Positions 38,920 to 48,253 of a stretch of DNA of 64,000 nucleotides are shown in pieces. Numbering within the stretch: the first letter of the stretch is position 1; each line of letters begins with the position of its first letter. The notes below the pieces were generated by a model that worked only from the letters and a program-made list of their open reading frames with translations, was not told the origin of the DNA and made no database searches. The translations under genes and the position numbers were made by a program. Source of the stretch: Pirellula sp. (GTDB lineage Bacteria; Planctomycetota; Planctomycetia; Pirellulales; Pirellulaceae); NCBI GenBank assembly GCA_021300155.1, contig JAJTID010000001.1:144141-208140 (forward strand). The letters run 5' to 3'.

Positions 38920-40344
38920 TTGAAGCTATTACGTCGCCTGCCTCTTCCGATTTTTGCAGTGATTCTGACTTTTGCATTCGTAGCCAACATCCGCGCTCAA
39001 GTTGGTAAGGAAGAAAATAGTAAGGACCATAATGGTAAACCCATTACGTTCGAGGACGATGTCGCAGCAATTTTTAAGAAGTCCTGTTCGGTATGCCACG
39101 GCGATGGTAAGCAGGAGGCTGGCTTGAACCTCGCAAACTATGCGGCTGTTATGAAAGGGAGTGGAGGGGGGGAAATTGTCGTAGCCGGCCGGTCCTCGGC
39201 GAGCCGGCTCATCGAAGTACTCAGGTCAACGGAAGAAGGGGAACGCATGCCTCCGGACGGAGAAAGATTGTCCATCGAGGCAGTATCCATGATTTCGCAG
39301 TGGATTGATACTGGACTAAGGGAGAACGCTGGCAGTTCGGTGGCAGCGATGCGAACTCTCGGGTTCAAAGCTGCACCACTCGCCGATGGGGCGCTGGGGG
39401 CGGTTCCAACGAACTTGCCTACAATAAACCCGATTGAAACACGACGCCCCTATCCGTTACTAGCCTTGGCTACCAGTCCACTTGCACCAGTCGTGGCTGC
39501 CAGCCGGTACACGGCAATCGAACTTCTAACCCCATCATCGCGAAGTCCGCTTGGGACGCTCCCATTTCCAGAGGGTGAGCCGCTGGTAATCACATTTAGC
39601 CGATCCGGCAGATTGCTTCTCGTTGCTGGCGGTAAGCCTGTTCAGAGTGGGGTGGTTGTGCTTTTCGACGTAGCGACAGGAAAACGACTCGCGACCGTTG
39701 GTGACGAACCCGATGCGATCATCGCAGCGGATATCTCACCTGACGAGAAACGGGTGGCAATCGGCTGCACGAGCCGGCTCGTAAAGCTCTATTCTACTGA
39801 GGATGGCAGCCTTCAAGCGACGATTAACAAACATACCGATTGGGTTACCGCAGTCGCATTCTCGCCAGATGGAAAGTATTTGATCACGGGGGATAGGATC
39901 GGCAATATCCATCTCTGGGATGGAGCGACGGGCGGAGTGATCCTCCCCCTTTCCGAGCACAAAAAGTCGGTCCGAGCTCTCTCATGGCGGAGTGACTCGA
40001 ATGTCATCGCATCGTGCGGCGAAGATGGTACTCTCGTGTGGTGGGACGTGAAAGATGGTTGGCCATTAGAGACCAAACCAAACGCTCACCCCGGTGGTGT
40101 ACTCGACTGTCGGTTCGGACCGCAGGGGGAACTAGCGACTTGCGGTCGAGATGGCACTGTAAAGCTTTGGTCTACTGATGGAATCGAAAAATCGAAAATA
40201 CTGCTCAACGAATTGGTATCGGCAGAGTTTCAAGCTCCGAAGGGTGTGCGACTTCTGCCGATCCGAGTTGCTATGTCGGGCGACAGCGAAACTGTAATTA
40301 TCGGCGATACGGGTGGCGATTTGCACGCATGGAAGGTTCCTTAG
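38920..40344 (+). CDS. Cytochrome c domain protein with WD40 propeller
   Basis: A 474-residue exported protein. The signal peptide ([18 protein letters not shown]) is followed by a planctomycete cytochrome c (PSC) domain with one heme motif, [20 protein letters not shown], and MPPDGERLS. From about residue 190 come WD40 repeats: [84 protein letters not shown] and VKLWSTDG. Such fusions are characteristic of planctomycetes and have no known function; the propeller presumably binds a partner close to a heme. The start is a TTG at 38920 with GGAG seven bases upstream. It lies 60 bases after the DUF1549/1553 gene. Confidence 0.9.
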   Translation: MKLLRRLPLPIFAVILTFAFVANIRAQVGKEENSKDHNGKPITFEDDVAAIFKKSCSVCHGDGKQEAGLNLANYAAVMKGSGGGEIVVAGRSSASRLIEVLRSTEEGERMPPDGERLSIEAVSMISQWIDTGLRENAGSSVAAMRTLGFKAAPLADGALGAVPTNLPTINPIETRRPYPLLALATSPLAPVVAASRYTAIELLTPSSRSPLGTLPFPEGEPLVITFSRSGRLLLVAGGKPVQSGVVVLFDVATGKRLATVGDEPDAIIAADISPDEKRVAIGCTSRLVKLYSTEDGSLQATINKHTDWVTAVAFSPDGKYLITGDRIGNIHLWDGATGGVILPLSEHKKSVRALSWRSDSNVIASCGEDGTLVWWDVKDGWPLETKPNAHPGGVLDCRFGPQGELATCGRDGTVKLWSTDGIEKSKILLNELVSAEFQAPKGVRLLPIRVAMSGDSETVIIGDTGGDLHAWKVP

Positions 40345-40458
40345 GGATTTTTTCCCTTGTTAATTCGGTTTCATTCGTAAATGACGGGTTTCTGCCGGAG
40401 ATATTTCAGTGCGAGTTTCAAATTCGGCGGTTTTTGTTTTTTAGGATGGAGTAAAAGC

Positions 40459-41568
40459 ATGATGAGGCGGTACAGAGACGGATTCACTCTAGTGGAGTTA
40501 CTTGTAGTGATTGCGATTATTGGGATCTTGGTGGGATTGCTATTGCCAGCAGTTCAAGCGGCTCGTGAAGCGGCGCGAAGAATGCAGTGCACGAACCAGC
40601 TGAAGCAGTTTGGGTTAGCATTGCATAATTACGCGGATGCGTACAAAAGATTCCCGGCAGGGTCAGGCGGATCTGGCGGTCCAACCGGTATGGGCAATCC
40701 GCGAAGTAACCAAAATCGCATCAATGCGATGATCGGTCTATTGCCTTTTGTGGAGGAAAGTGCCCTCTACAACATGATTCAGGCTCCGCAGACTTTTGGA
40801 GCCAATTCTTTTCCGCCAGGTGGCCCCGCTCCTTGGGAAGCAAGTTACGATCTTTGGGGCTCGCAATTTCAAGTGAAGGGAATGAATTGCCCCTCCGATA
40901 GCCCAGTTGGCGACCCTCGTGGTGGACGCTGGGCAGGTGGTGCCGCCGCGACGACAAGTTACGCGTTTTGCCATGGCGATCACATGACTGGTATTCAAGA
41001 CCAAGGTGCATATCAACGACGCGGAATGTTCGGTACAAGAAGCTGGACTGGCTTTAAGGACATTACCGACGGTACAAGCAACACGATGGCGATATCAGAG
41101 CGTTGTTTCCCGAAGGGAGACCGATCTCTTTTTGGAAGAACGATCGAAGGACTAACTGGAATCACAACCAATCCAGCGCTATGTTTGGCTCAAGTCGATC
41201 GCGCAACTCGACAGATTCGCGCTTCCGTGCCAGCGTGTGGTGGATTCCCATGCATTTCGGTATATCGAACGGGCGGAACGCGTGCCTATGATGGGATGCC
41301 GATCTACACAGGATTCAACGCCATCTTGCCGCCCAATAGTCCATCCTGCTTGATCGGTAATATCAACACGCGAGGAGTTATGTCGGCCCAGAGTTGGCAT
41401 ACTGGAGGTGTCAACTGTGTTTTTGGCGATGGCTCCGTTCGGTTCATTTCCGAGAGTATCGATGCTGGGAATTCAGGGGCTCCCGAAAGTCTAAGCGGAC
41501 CGAGTCCATACGGAGTTTGGGGGGCGCTCGCAACCATTAATGGTGGCGAAGTAGCCAGCGAACAGTAA
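40459..41568 (+). CDS. DUF1559 prepilin-type protein
   Basis: A 369-residue DUF1559 protein and the second copy in the window. The leader MMRRYRD is followed by [19 protein letters not shown] and [13 protein letters not shown], almost identical to the protein encoded at 6507-7610; the C-terminus has the H-x(9)-DG motif ([17 protein letters not shown]). It should be processed by a prepilin peptidase and exposed outside the membrane. GGATGGAG lies about six bases before ATG 40459, which fixes the start; the frame is open upstream from 40381 without family likeness. A small lipoprotein gene follows, as for the other copy. Placement after the cytochrome genes suggests that it belongs to the same exported assembly. 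Confidence 0.95.
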   Translation: MMRRYRDGFTLVELLVVIAIIGILVGLLLPAVQAAREAARRMQCTNQLKQFGLALHNYADAYKRFPAGSGGSGGPTGMGNPRSNQNRINAMIGLLPFVEESALYNMIQAPQTFGANSFPPGGPAPWEASYDLWGSQFQVKGMNCPSDSPVGDPRGGRWAGGAAATTSYAFCHGDHMTGIQDQGAYQRRGMFGTRSWTGFKDITDGTSNTMAISERCFPKGDRSLFGRTIEGLTGITTNPALCLAQVDRATRQIRASVPACGGFPCISVYRTGGTRAYDGMPIYTGFNAILPPNSPSCLIGNINTRGVMSAQSWHTGGVNCVFGDGSVRFISESIDAGNSGAPESLSGPSPYGVWGALATINGGEVASEQ

Positions 41569-41721
41569 CGCAACTTGATGTGCGATGTGGCCGAGTTGAA
41601 TCGCGACTCGGCTTGAACCTGGTACGCTAAATTGTGCGGTAATCGAATTCGCCGGCACTCGCGGCACTACAGAGATTCCGGTGAATCCCACTAAAGTCAA
41701 TTCAAAGAGAGCTGCGTTTAG

Positions 41722-42183
41722 ATGTTGAAAAGTTGTTTTTGTGTTTCCCTGATCTGCTTCGGAATGTTATCCATCGTTGGATGTACTGGCGGACAAGAAG
41801 AGAATCCTAATTGGCCCAAGCGATTTCGCGCATCAGGAACGGTCACTTACCAAGGAAAGGCAATCGAAAACGCTGAGGTCACTTTCACAAGCAAAGCTGG
41901 GCACTCAACAGGTGTGGGCAAAACAGACAATGCTGGTCGTTTTCATTTGACAACACATATCGAGAAAGATGGCGTGGTGGCGGGCCCCCACGTTGTTTCG
42001 ATTCGTCGGGTCGAGGTTATCGATAAGACGCCAAAAGACGTCGACGTTTCGGCTGGTGGTGTCGCTCTCCCCCCAGAGATTAAGTGGATCATTCCTGAAA
42101 AATACTCGATAACAACCAAGTCCGGTCTGACTGCAGACGTCACCGAGTCGGGACCCAACGAATTCAAGTTCGATTTGAAGTGA
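41722..42183 (+). CDS. Small lipoprotein with carboxypeptidase-regulatory-like domain
   Basis: A 153-residue lipoprotein. The signal sequence ends at LSIVGC, with the cysteine near residue 21 as the likely lipid-modified residue. The rest matches the beta-sandwich seen in the protein at 7709-8218: SGTVTYQGKAIENAEVTF, then TDNAGRFHLTT and VVAGPHVVSIRRVEV. The stop codon overlaps the GTG start of the sigma factor gene in the sequence GTGA, so the two are translationally coupled. This ties a surface lipoprotein directly to the regulator of the gene series. Its role is unknown. Confidence 0.87.
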   Translation: MLKSCFCVSLICFGMLSIVGCTGGQEENPNWPKRFRASGTVTYQGKAIENAEVTFTSKAGHSTGVGKTDNAGRFHLTTHIEKDGVVAGPHVVSIRRVEVIDKTPKDVDVSAGGVALPPEIKWIIPEKYSITTKSGLTADVTESGPNEFKFDLK

Positions 42184-42698
42184 GCTCAGTACCCAGTCGA
42201 CACTCGCTGTTTCTGCGCTCCTTCACCATGCATGAATCGAGTGTACGCGCGTACGTTCGACGGTTGCTCCCTGCGCGAGCTGATGCGGATGATGTTATGC
42301 AGCGAGTCGCGTTGGTGTTGTGGGATAAGTTCGATCAGTTTCGCGAAGATGGGGATTTTCGAAAGTGGGCCTTCGGCGTTGCCCGATACGAAGTGCTAGC
42401 GTGGTTGCGCGATCATGGACGCGATCGGTTGGTACTCGCCGGTGATGTGGCAGAGATGATAGCGAGTGAGTCAGCTGAGCAAGAGTCTCTATTCGAGCAA
42501 CAACGCACGGCACTTCAGCTCTGCCTTGAGAAGATTGCTCCGCATAACCGACAATTGCTTCTCGAATGTTATCGATCAGACTTGAAGATTCAAACCGTTG
42601 CGGCCACTAGCGGTAGATCGGTCGGTGCCTTTTACCAGTGGTTGCATCGCATGAGACGCATCCTTTTGGATTGTGTTCAACAAGAAGTGGCCAGGTAA
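42180..42698 (+). CDS. ECF-type sigma-70 family sigma factor
   Basis: A 172-residue sigma factor with region 2 (VRAYVRRLLPARADADDVMQRVALVLWDKFDQF, and KWAFGVARYEVLAWLRDHGRD) and region 4 (LEKIAPHNRQLLLECYRSDLKIQTVAATSGRSVGAFYQWLHRMRRIL). It belongs to the small planctomycete/verrucomicrobial ECF subgroup usually encoded next to FecR-LamG proteins. It would direct RNA polymerase to a small set of promoters, possibly that of its own gene series. The GTG start at 42180 overlaps the lipoprotein stop (GTGA); ATG 42228 is possible but would cut into region 2. Three bases separate it from the FecR-LamG gene. Confidence 0.92.
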   Translation: MSSVPSRHSLFLRSFTMHESSVRAYVRRLLPARADADDVMQRVALVLWDKFDQFREDGDFRKWAFGVARYEVLAWLRDHGRDRLVLAGDVAEMIASESAEQESLFEQQRTALQLCLEKIAPHNRQLLLECYRSDLKIQTVAATSGRSVGAFYQWLHRMRRILLDCVQQEVAR

Positions 42699-42701
42699 AA
42701 A

Positions 42702-44279
42702 ATGCGTATGAATGATCTTGATTTCCTGATCAATCGCTATATCGACGGACTTGCTTCCGAGCATGAAGTTGCACAGCTAAACGAGATCCTGCGGTCCAAC
42801 GCGCAGTCGCGGCAGATATTTGCAGAGCACCTCAACATCGATTCAGCGTTGGCCGAAGTTGCTGCGGGTTTACCCGGCAAACAAGCGGCAATCGATGACA
42901 TCGTTCAACTGAATCAAAGGGCTTTGTTTTCCAATGCGATTGCATACTCTATTACTGCGGTAGCTGCCGCGGTCGTGATTTCTGTTGGAACCTGGCTTTG
43001 GTTAGCAAACTCAACGAGCAACCGAATTGCAAGCACACCAGCTGTTTCCATCAATGACATTTCTGAAAATAGTACCTCAAGTGTAGCCGTTTTCGTCGAT
43101 GAAGCAGGGGCCAAGTTCGCTTCGGACCGAGGGCCGTTCGGAAGAAAGTTCGAACCGGGAGATTACGAATTGGTCGCTGGCGTGGCACACCTACGGTTCG
43201 CCTTGGGCGCTGAAGTGATTCTCAATGCGCCCGCTCGCTGGACAATCTTGGATTCGATGCATGTTCGAGTCGAGTATGGAAAGCTGCGCGCGATCGTTCC
43301 GCCATCGGCAAAAGGGTTTTCGATCATGACGCCGGATGCGGAGTATATCGATTTGGGAACCGAATTTGCATTGGGTGTCGATAAGAGTGTAGGCGCAAGC
43401 GATCTTTATGTATTCGATGGTCAAGTGAATGTGGCGAATAATTCGTCGAAACAAGTGATGCAAGAGGTGTTTGAAGGCGAAGCCAATCGCTATAGCCAAG
43501 GCGTCGCCGAGCCAGCTCCTAAGATGGATGCAGCGGATTTTCCCACACCTAACCAAATCGGCTTGGTACGTTGGCAAAGTCACATCGAACAACTACTGAA
43601 AGCCCCAGGATTGATCGCCTTTTTCCCGTTCCACAAAACGAACGATGAATCGGTTCTTGGGAACGAACTCAGGCACACAGAACATGCCATCCCAGACGGA
43701 CGAATTGTTGGGGCTCGTTGGGTGTCGGGACGCTGGCCCGGAAAAGACTCGCTGCTCTTTGACGGGGACAACGAACGTGTGGAGTTGAGTATCCCCGGAG
43801 CGTTTCGAGAGTACACCATCGCGGCGTGGATCAAGATTGATCGCTTGGATTATGAAATGAACGCAATTTTGAATTCAGATGATTTGGAAGACGGCGATGT
43901 GCATTTTCAGATTACCAGACAAGGACTGCCCAAGGGAGGCGTGCAAGGTAGCGACGCGACTGACTCTTTCATCGGAGATCCACTGCCTATCGGGAAATGG
44001 GTACACGTGGCTATGGTGATCTCCTTGCGAGACAAAACTCGACAAGTATTTGCGAATGGAATACTGGTTCGGCAAGGGGCTATCGATCATGAAGTGCTTA
44101 TCAGGCCAAGTTTATGTCGGCTTGGTAACTGGTTGCCGTCCGAAAAGCATTTGGAAAAAAGAACACGCGCTTTTCGCGGTCGAATGGATGAGTTGGCGAT
44201 TTGGAATCGTGCGTTGCTAGAGAGTGAACTTCGCCAGATGTTCGAAGCAGGAAGGCCAAATGTCCTCGAATTGCAATAA
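42702..44279 (+). CDS. FecR-LamG membrane protein, likely sigma-factor partner
   Basis: A 525-residue single-pass membrane protein. The cytoplasmic N-terminus (LDFLINRYIDGLASEHEVAQLNEIL) resembles the anti-sigma region of FecR-type regulators. A membrane helix follows at about residues 80-105 (ITAVAAAVVISVGTWLWLA). Outside is a FecR domain (HLRFALGAEVILNAPARW, FSIMTPDAEYIDLGTEFAL) and then a LamG-like jelly-roll (RVELSIPGAFREYTIAAWIKI, GRMDELAIWNRALLESEL). The jelly-roll could bind a polysaccharide and pass the signal to the sigma factor encoded three bases upstream. That signalling role is inferred from FecR systems and from gene order. It is the last gene of the series that starts at 32639. 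Confidence 0.9.
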   Translation: MRMNDLDFLINRYIDGLASEHEVAQLNEILRSNAQSRQIFAEHLNIDSALAEVAAGLPGKQAAIDDIVQLNQRALFSNAIAYSITAVAAAVVISVGTWLWLANSTSNRIASTPAVSINDISENSTSSVAVFVDEAGAKFASDRGPFGRKFEPGDYELVAGVAHLRFALGAEVILNAPARWTILDSMHVRVEYGKLRAIVPPSAKGFSIMTPDAEYIDLGTEFALGVDKSVGASDLYVFDGQVNVANNSSKQVMQEVFEGEANRYSQGVAEPAPKMDAADFPTPNQIGLVRWQSHIEQLLKAPGLIAFFPFHKTNDESVLGNELRHTEHAIPDGRIVGARWVSGRWPGKDSLLFDGDNERVELSIPGAFREYTIAAWIKIDRLDYEMNAILNSDDLEDGDVHFQITRQGLPKGGVQGSDATDSFIGDPLPIGKWVHVAMVISLRDKTRQVFANGILVRQGAIDHEVLIRPSLCRLGNWLPSEKHLEKRTRAFRGRMDELAIWNRALLESELRQMFEAGRPNVLELQ

Positions 44280-44620
44280 GTGAATGCAACATGCGCACCG
44301 ATCGCCACATGGTAACCCTCTCGCTGGGAGGGGCGAGCCTAACGAGGGGAGGGTGGTTTGCCATCCACCATGGTACAATTCGGTTTTACCTCTCCGGCCT
44401 TTGGCCGACTCACCCGGGGAGAGTGACTTTTTTGGTAACCCTTCGCCAATGGAACCAAGCAGCAGAGGCATACAGGTTTAGGTGAAATGTGATATGTTGC
44501 TGGAGGGGTTTCGTCTGAGGCGAATCGTTCGATTTTATTGGGCGAGTTGGAAAGTGGTTGCCCTACCACGCGAGGATCAATTTTTGGCCGCGAGTGAATG
44601 AGAAGAGGTAATTCGGAATC
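44280..44620. repeat. Intergenic region with palindromic repeat-like hairpins
   Basis: There is no gene here. At 44390-44423 the arms CTCTCC and GGAGAG enclose an inner GGCC-TTT-GGCC hairpin. Just before it (about 44311-44352) lies the related string CTCGCTGGGAGGGGCGAGCC followed by GAGGGGAGGG. The same kind of sequence occurs at about 62512-62543. It looks like a dispersed extragenic palindromic element, which may also end transcription of the upstream gene series. Confidence 0.5.
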
Positions 44621-45484
44621 ATGTTCAATCACGTAAGCGTTGCAGCACGATTGATCCTATTAGTCACATTAACACCAACGGTTGGAGCACAGAGTACGGA
44701 CCTTACTCTCGACTATCTGCCACCCCATTGGCTCGTCATTCGCGGCGAGCATTTTCCTGGCAAAGAAATCCGAATCAACTATTTGGAAGCCTATTGTCGA
44801 GCGGGATCGACGGAGGCAGACTGGGTGCAGCATACCGTCATCAAGCACTCGCCAAAACTCATTTCGTTGAGCGCAGACAAAAAGACGTTAAAACTCAGAG
44901 ACACAGTTTCGGACGGTGTCATCGTCGACCACGAAATCACTGCGAGCGACGATGAAGTCACATTCAGGATTTCGGCTCATAACCCGACCCAAAAAAATTC
45001 TGAGGTCCATTGGGCTCAGCCATGCATTCGATTGGGCGATTTCACTGGTTACGATAATAGAGGAAGAGACATCGACGACTACTTGCTCAAGTGCTTTATT
45101 TTTGTCGACGGCAAACTGGCTCGAATGAACAACATCGTCCCCTGGAACAAACAAGCTCGCTATGTTCCCGGTCAAGTCTGGTGTCCCAAAGGAGTTCCCC
45201 GAACGGATGTGAACCCTCGTCCACTGAGCGAGATTGTTCCAAGCAATGGGCTCATCGGTTGTTTCAGTAGCGATGAAAAGTGGATTTTCGCTGTCGCCTT
45301 TGATCCCTACCAAGAGTTGTTTCAGGGCGTTGCTCGCTGCTTGCATTCCGATTTTCGCATCGGAGGATTGAATCCAGGCGAATCCAAGTCGATTCGGGGG
45401 ACAATCTATATCGTCCGCAACAACGTGGAAGACCTCTTGCATAGGTACGAAAGAGACTTTTCATCACACTTGGAAAAAAACTGA
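44621..45484 (+). CDS. Exported protein of unknown function
   Basis: A 287-residue protein with a cleavable signal peptide (HVSVAARLILLVTLTPTVGAQ). The mature part has the look of a galactose-mutarotase-like or related beta-sandwich: HWLVIRGEHFPGKEIRINYLE, TLKLRDTVSDGVIVDHEITA, then EVTFRISAHNPTQKNSEVHW, followed by GLIGCFSSDEKWIFAVAFDPYQELFQG. I do not recognise a catalytic site and cannot name the family with confidence. It stands alone between the repeat region and the pseudogene at 45505. A ribosome-binding-like GAAGAGG lies about 12 bases before the ATG. Confidence 0.75.
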   Translation: MFNHVSVAARLILLVTLTPTVGAQSTDLTLDYLPPHWLVIRGEHFPGKEIRINYLEAYCRAGSTEADWVQHTVIKHSPKLISLSADKKTLKLRDTVSDGVIVDHEITASDDEVTFRISAHNPTQKNSEVHWAQPCIRLGDFTGYDNRGRDIDDYLLKCFIFVDGKLARMNNIVPWNKQARYVPGQVWCPKGVPRTDVNPRPLSEIVPSNGLIGCFSSDEKWIFAVAFDPYQELFQGVARCLHSDFRIGGLNPGESKSIRGTIYIVRNNVEDLLHRYERDFSSHLEKN

Positions 45485-45504
45485 TACGGGCGCCAGGGCG
45501 GAGC

Positions 45505-46521
45505 ATGTCGTTTGGTATGATTGTCTTGATCATCCTGGCATCGACATTCATCGTGGCAATCATGTGGAAGCTCTTTCCATTTGTAGAGAGTTATTGACGA
45601 AGCAACGAGAGTCACCAAAGCAATTGTTGATGGCAGGCGAGTCAGCATCTCGTCTGGACAATACCAGGAGGCGATTGAACTTTACGATCGCGTCCCGGAC
45701 TCAATAGGTAGCGACGCAGCCATTGCCAGGTGGGCTGCAAGTGAAGTGACGCTACAAATGGGGTAGATGACTGCGTCCATGCAACGCATGGAGAAAGCAC
45801 TGGCACTCGATACGGGTATGGACGAGGCTCGCGATCGATTGATCTACTTGTTCAATTTGTCTGGGGATGCTTTTCCCCATCTGCTCGCCATCGCTAGCTG
45901 ATAAGTCCGATCAAAGTGCGCGGACCATTCGATTCACGGACCTCGGAGAGGAGCTTGATTTCACTTATTATTCGTCTCGCACCGTGTTCGAGGATGGACG
46001 CCGCATGTTCGAAGTGTCAGGAGGCGGTGTGGGGGTGCTCGATTGTGACCGAGATAGCTGGACCGATTTGTTTCTTGCACAAGGTTGCAATTGGTCGCCG
46101 GTTTCGGAGCACTCAGATTGATTGAAATGCAATTGGGGCGCATGCAATTCTGACGGCAAATTGTTCGAGGACACAACAGATGTTGCTCGCTTTAGAGAAC
46201 AGGCGATTGGGCAAGGGGTAGCAATTGGGGATTGATGACACATGCAGGGATATTCACCTTGTGGGCACCAGGTCGCATCGCGACGCAATTGGAACAAATG
46301 TAATCGTAACGGCTGCAGGGACTCAGCGTACACAACAATTAGTGAGCGGTTGCGGGTACATGGCTACCAATGAGAAGAATCTTCTTTTTGGCCTTGGATC
46401 AGCAGAACAAGTTGACCGGATCGAATTGGATTGACCTTCAGAGACTCGCGAGACTTATTTCCACGTTCCAGCGAATTGTCATTGGATTGCGATTGAAAAC
46501 AAGTCGCTAACGCAGCCATGA
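45505..46521 (+). pseudogene. Decayed TPR / FG-GAP / ASPIC-UnbV protein gene
   Basis: Pieces of one exported protein can be read across frames. ATG 45505 opens a membrane or signal segment (MIVLIILASTFIVAIMWKLF) that runs into a stop. From about 45590 a second frame gives TPR repeats (SGQYQEAIELYDRVPDS, MEKALALDTGMDEARDRL), interrupted by TAG 45764. A third frame gives FG-GAP sequence (MFEVSGGGVGVLDCDRDSW), with TGA 46119, then LFEDTTDVARF and GQGVAIGD, ending at TGA 46233. From 46225 another frame gives an ASPIC/UnbV domain (GTRSHRDAIGTNVIVTAAG), with TGA 46432 where a tryptophan is expected, and then ENKSLTQP before the final stop. Several hundred codons between these parts are missing. Long dead. 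Confidence 0.85.
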
Positions 46522-46650
46522 GGTCGAACGGTGAACGAGTAGACAAGAATTCCTTTCTGAAGTTAAAAGATATGATTCAGTTGGCAAGCTATCATATGTA
46601 TGAACTGCTCTCGGAGTTGGGAGCATATCCCTATCTTCATCGGAGTTGTT

Positions 46651-47589
46651 ATGTATCGGCGTTCATTCATCACGTCTTCCGCGATCGGCATGGCGGGACT
46701 TGGATTGCGGGGTCTCGCTGCAGATGATGGTTCGAAAGCTCTCGAAATCATTGACTGTCATACCCACTTCTATGACCCTACGCGACCTCAAGGCGTTCCA
46801 TGGCCGGGGCAGGACACAAAGCTGTATCGCACCGTACTACCCGAGCATTTGCGAGCTCTCAAGCAGTTCCGCACAGTGACGGGAACCGTCATTGTTGAAG
46901 CTAGTCCTTGGGTCGAGGACAACCAATGGCTTCTCGATTTGGCCAAAGACGATCCGTTCATTGTTGGTATCGTCGGTAACCTCAAACTTGGCGAGCCAGA
47001 CTTTACGAAGCTCTTGAAACGCTTTGCAAGCAATCCGCTGTTTCGTGGCATTCGCGTTAACGCCGGCCTCGTTAAGCAATTGGTCGACAAGAATGAAATC
47101 GCAGACTTCCAGAAATTGGCAGAACTCGATTTGTCGCTGGATGTCAATGGAGGTCCTGACACGCCAGCGGCATTGGCAAGATTGGCCAGCAAGTTGCCGA
47201 CACTTCGGATCATTCTCAATCACATCGGGAACGTGCGCATCACTAAGGATACACCGATTGCGGATTGGCAGTCTGGTATCGCGGAAGCGGCCAATCATCC
47301 CAATGTCTTTGCGAAGATTTCAGGGCTTGTAGAGGGAGCCGCTCAAGACAACCAACCCGCGCCACAAGATCTCGATTTCTACCGGCCTTATATCAACGTC
47401 GTTTGGCAAGCTTTTGGCGACCAGCGAGTCATCTACGGTAGCAATTGGCCGGTCAGCGAGAGAGCTGCTGACTACGAAACAGTGCAACGACTCGCCCTAG
47501 AATATGCGTTCGAGCGCGGCGAACAAGCGACGCGTAAATTTTGTTCGCTCAATGCTATGAGAGCCTATCAGTGGGTCAAACGTGACTAA
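46651..47589 (+). CDS. Exported amidohydrolase (lactonase-like, Amidohydro_2)
   Basis: A 312-residue member of the amidohydrolase-2 family, a TIM-barrel group that includes L-fuconolactonase and 2-pyrone-4,6-dicarboxylate lactonase. A twin-arginine-like signal (YRRSFITSSAIGMAGLGL) suggests export. The first metal-site motif is IIDCHTHFYDPTRP; later come IVEASPWVEDNQWLL, FRGIRVNAG, LDVNGGPDTP, LRIILNHIGNVR and RVIYGSNWPVS. In the family these hydrolyse lactones or related C-C/C-O bonds in sugar and aromatic degradation; the substrate here is unknown. ATG 46651 is chosen because GGAG stands six bases before it and the signal peptide starts there. Confidence 0.88.
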   Translation: MYRRSFITSSAIGMAGLGLRGLAADDGSKALEIIDCHTHFYDPTRPQGVPWPGQDTKLYRTVLPEHLRALKQFRTVTGTVIVEASPWVEDNQWLLDLAKDDPFIVGIVGNLKLGEPDFTKLLKRFASNPLFRGIRVNAGLVKQLVDKNEIADFQKLAELDLSLDVNGGPDTPAALARLASKLPTLRIILNHIGNVRITKDTPIADWQSGIAEAANHPNVFAKISGLVEGAAQDNQPAPQDLDFYRPYINVVWQAFGDQRVIYGSNWPVSERAADYETVQRLALEYAFERGEQATRKFCSLNAMRAYQWVKRD

Positions 47590-47785
47590 GCATATTCAGT
47601 CGGAACTCGAAACCGCGGACCTGCGATCCTTGCAAGCGAGAGCCATCATCAACCAATCCGAACTCGCCCACTTCGGCCAGATCTCGACGACAGGCATGAC
47701 GCAAAACATGTGGCCAGACAATCTCGCTCCAGATATTCAAGAAGAAATTCTCTGTTTGCCCAGAATCACTCAAGGCCGCTATTGA
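47582..47785 (+). pseudogene. Degenerate ParB/KorB-like helix-turn-helix fragment
   Basis: The frame contains QARAIINQSELAHFGQIS, TTGMTQNM and then LAPDIQEEILCLPRITQGR. This resembles the helix-turn-helix protein that often accompanies serine recombinases in planctomycetes (pattern SQAELARxLxxSRxxVTQxxxLxxLxPDIQEEILFL). The recognition helix is changed and the C-terminal part is missing. It overlaps the amidohydrolase stop codon, so its GTG start is probably fortuitous. Likely a mobile-element remnant, but the match is short. Confidence 0.4.
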
Positions 47786-48253
47786 AGAACTGGTCGGAGG
47801 AGATCAACGCTCAGCGCAACACGCACCGGTTTGGGTGCCGTTTGGGTGCCGGGAGCGAGTTGAGGGCCCGTTTTGTTGACGGCTGAGACGGCGAAATCGA
47901 TGAAAAAAACGGGGAACGAGGGACTGACCGGTCCCCGCACGTTGCTCCGATTTCTTGCTAATGCATAGTTGTTAGCTGTGACCTATCGTTTGCTTTGAGT
48001 CGTGGAAACGAAGCCCAGCGAGAACGAAACGGATTCAAACCGTGGAACACTTTCTGATATAGGTAGAGTCGTTGCCTGATAATGGATTGCCAGCTCAAGG
48101 GTACAGGACGAGTGCCTGCCCAATCGACTAGCCGATGGAGTACATTTAGAATGTGCTTACCCGAGCCGCGCCGGAGAATTATTAGTTCGGCCCTCAGAAC
48201 GAATGCGTTGTTCAATCATGAAGTGACCCGTCACTTCCAGCGTTTTCGAGATA
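47786..48253. other. Non-coding or decayed region
   Basis: I see no credible gene. A short direct repeat (TTTGGGTGCCG twice, about 47831-47855) lies just after the helix-turn-helix remnant. The region looks like worn accessory DNA between two pseudogenes. Confidence 0.35.

Noticed and set aside
47958..48215. Minus-strand 85-codon frame in the decayed region.
   Set aside because: No domain or signal; likely chance in worn DNA.
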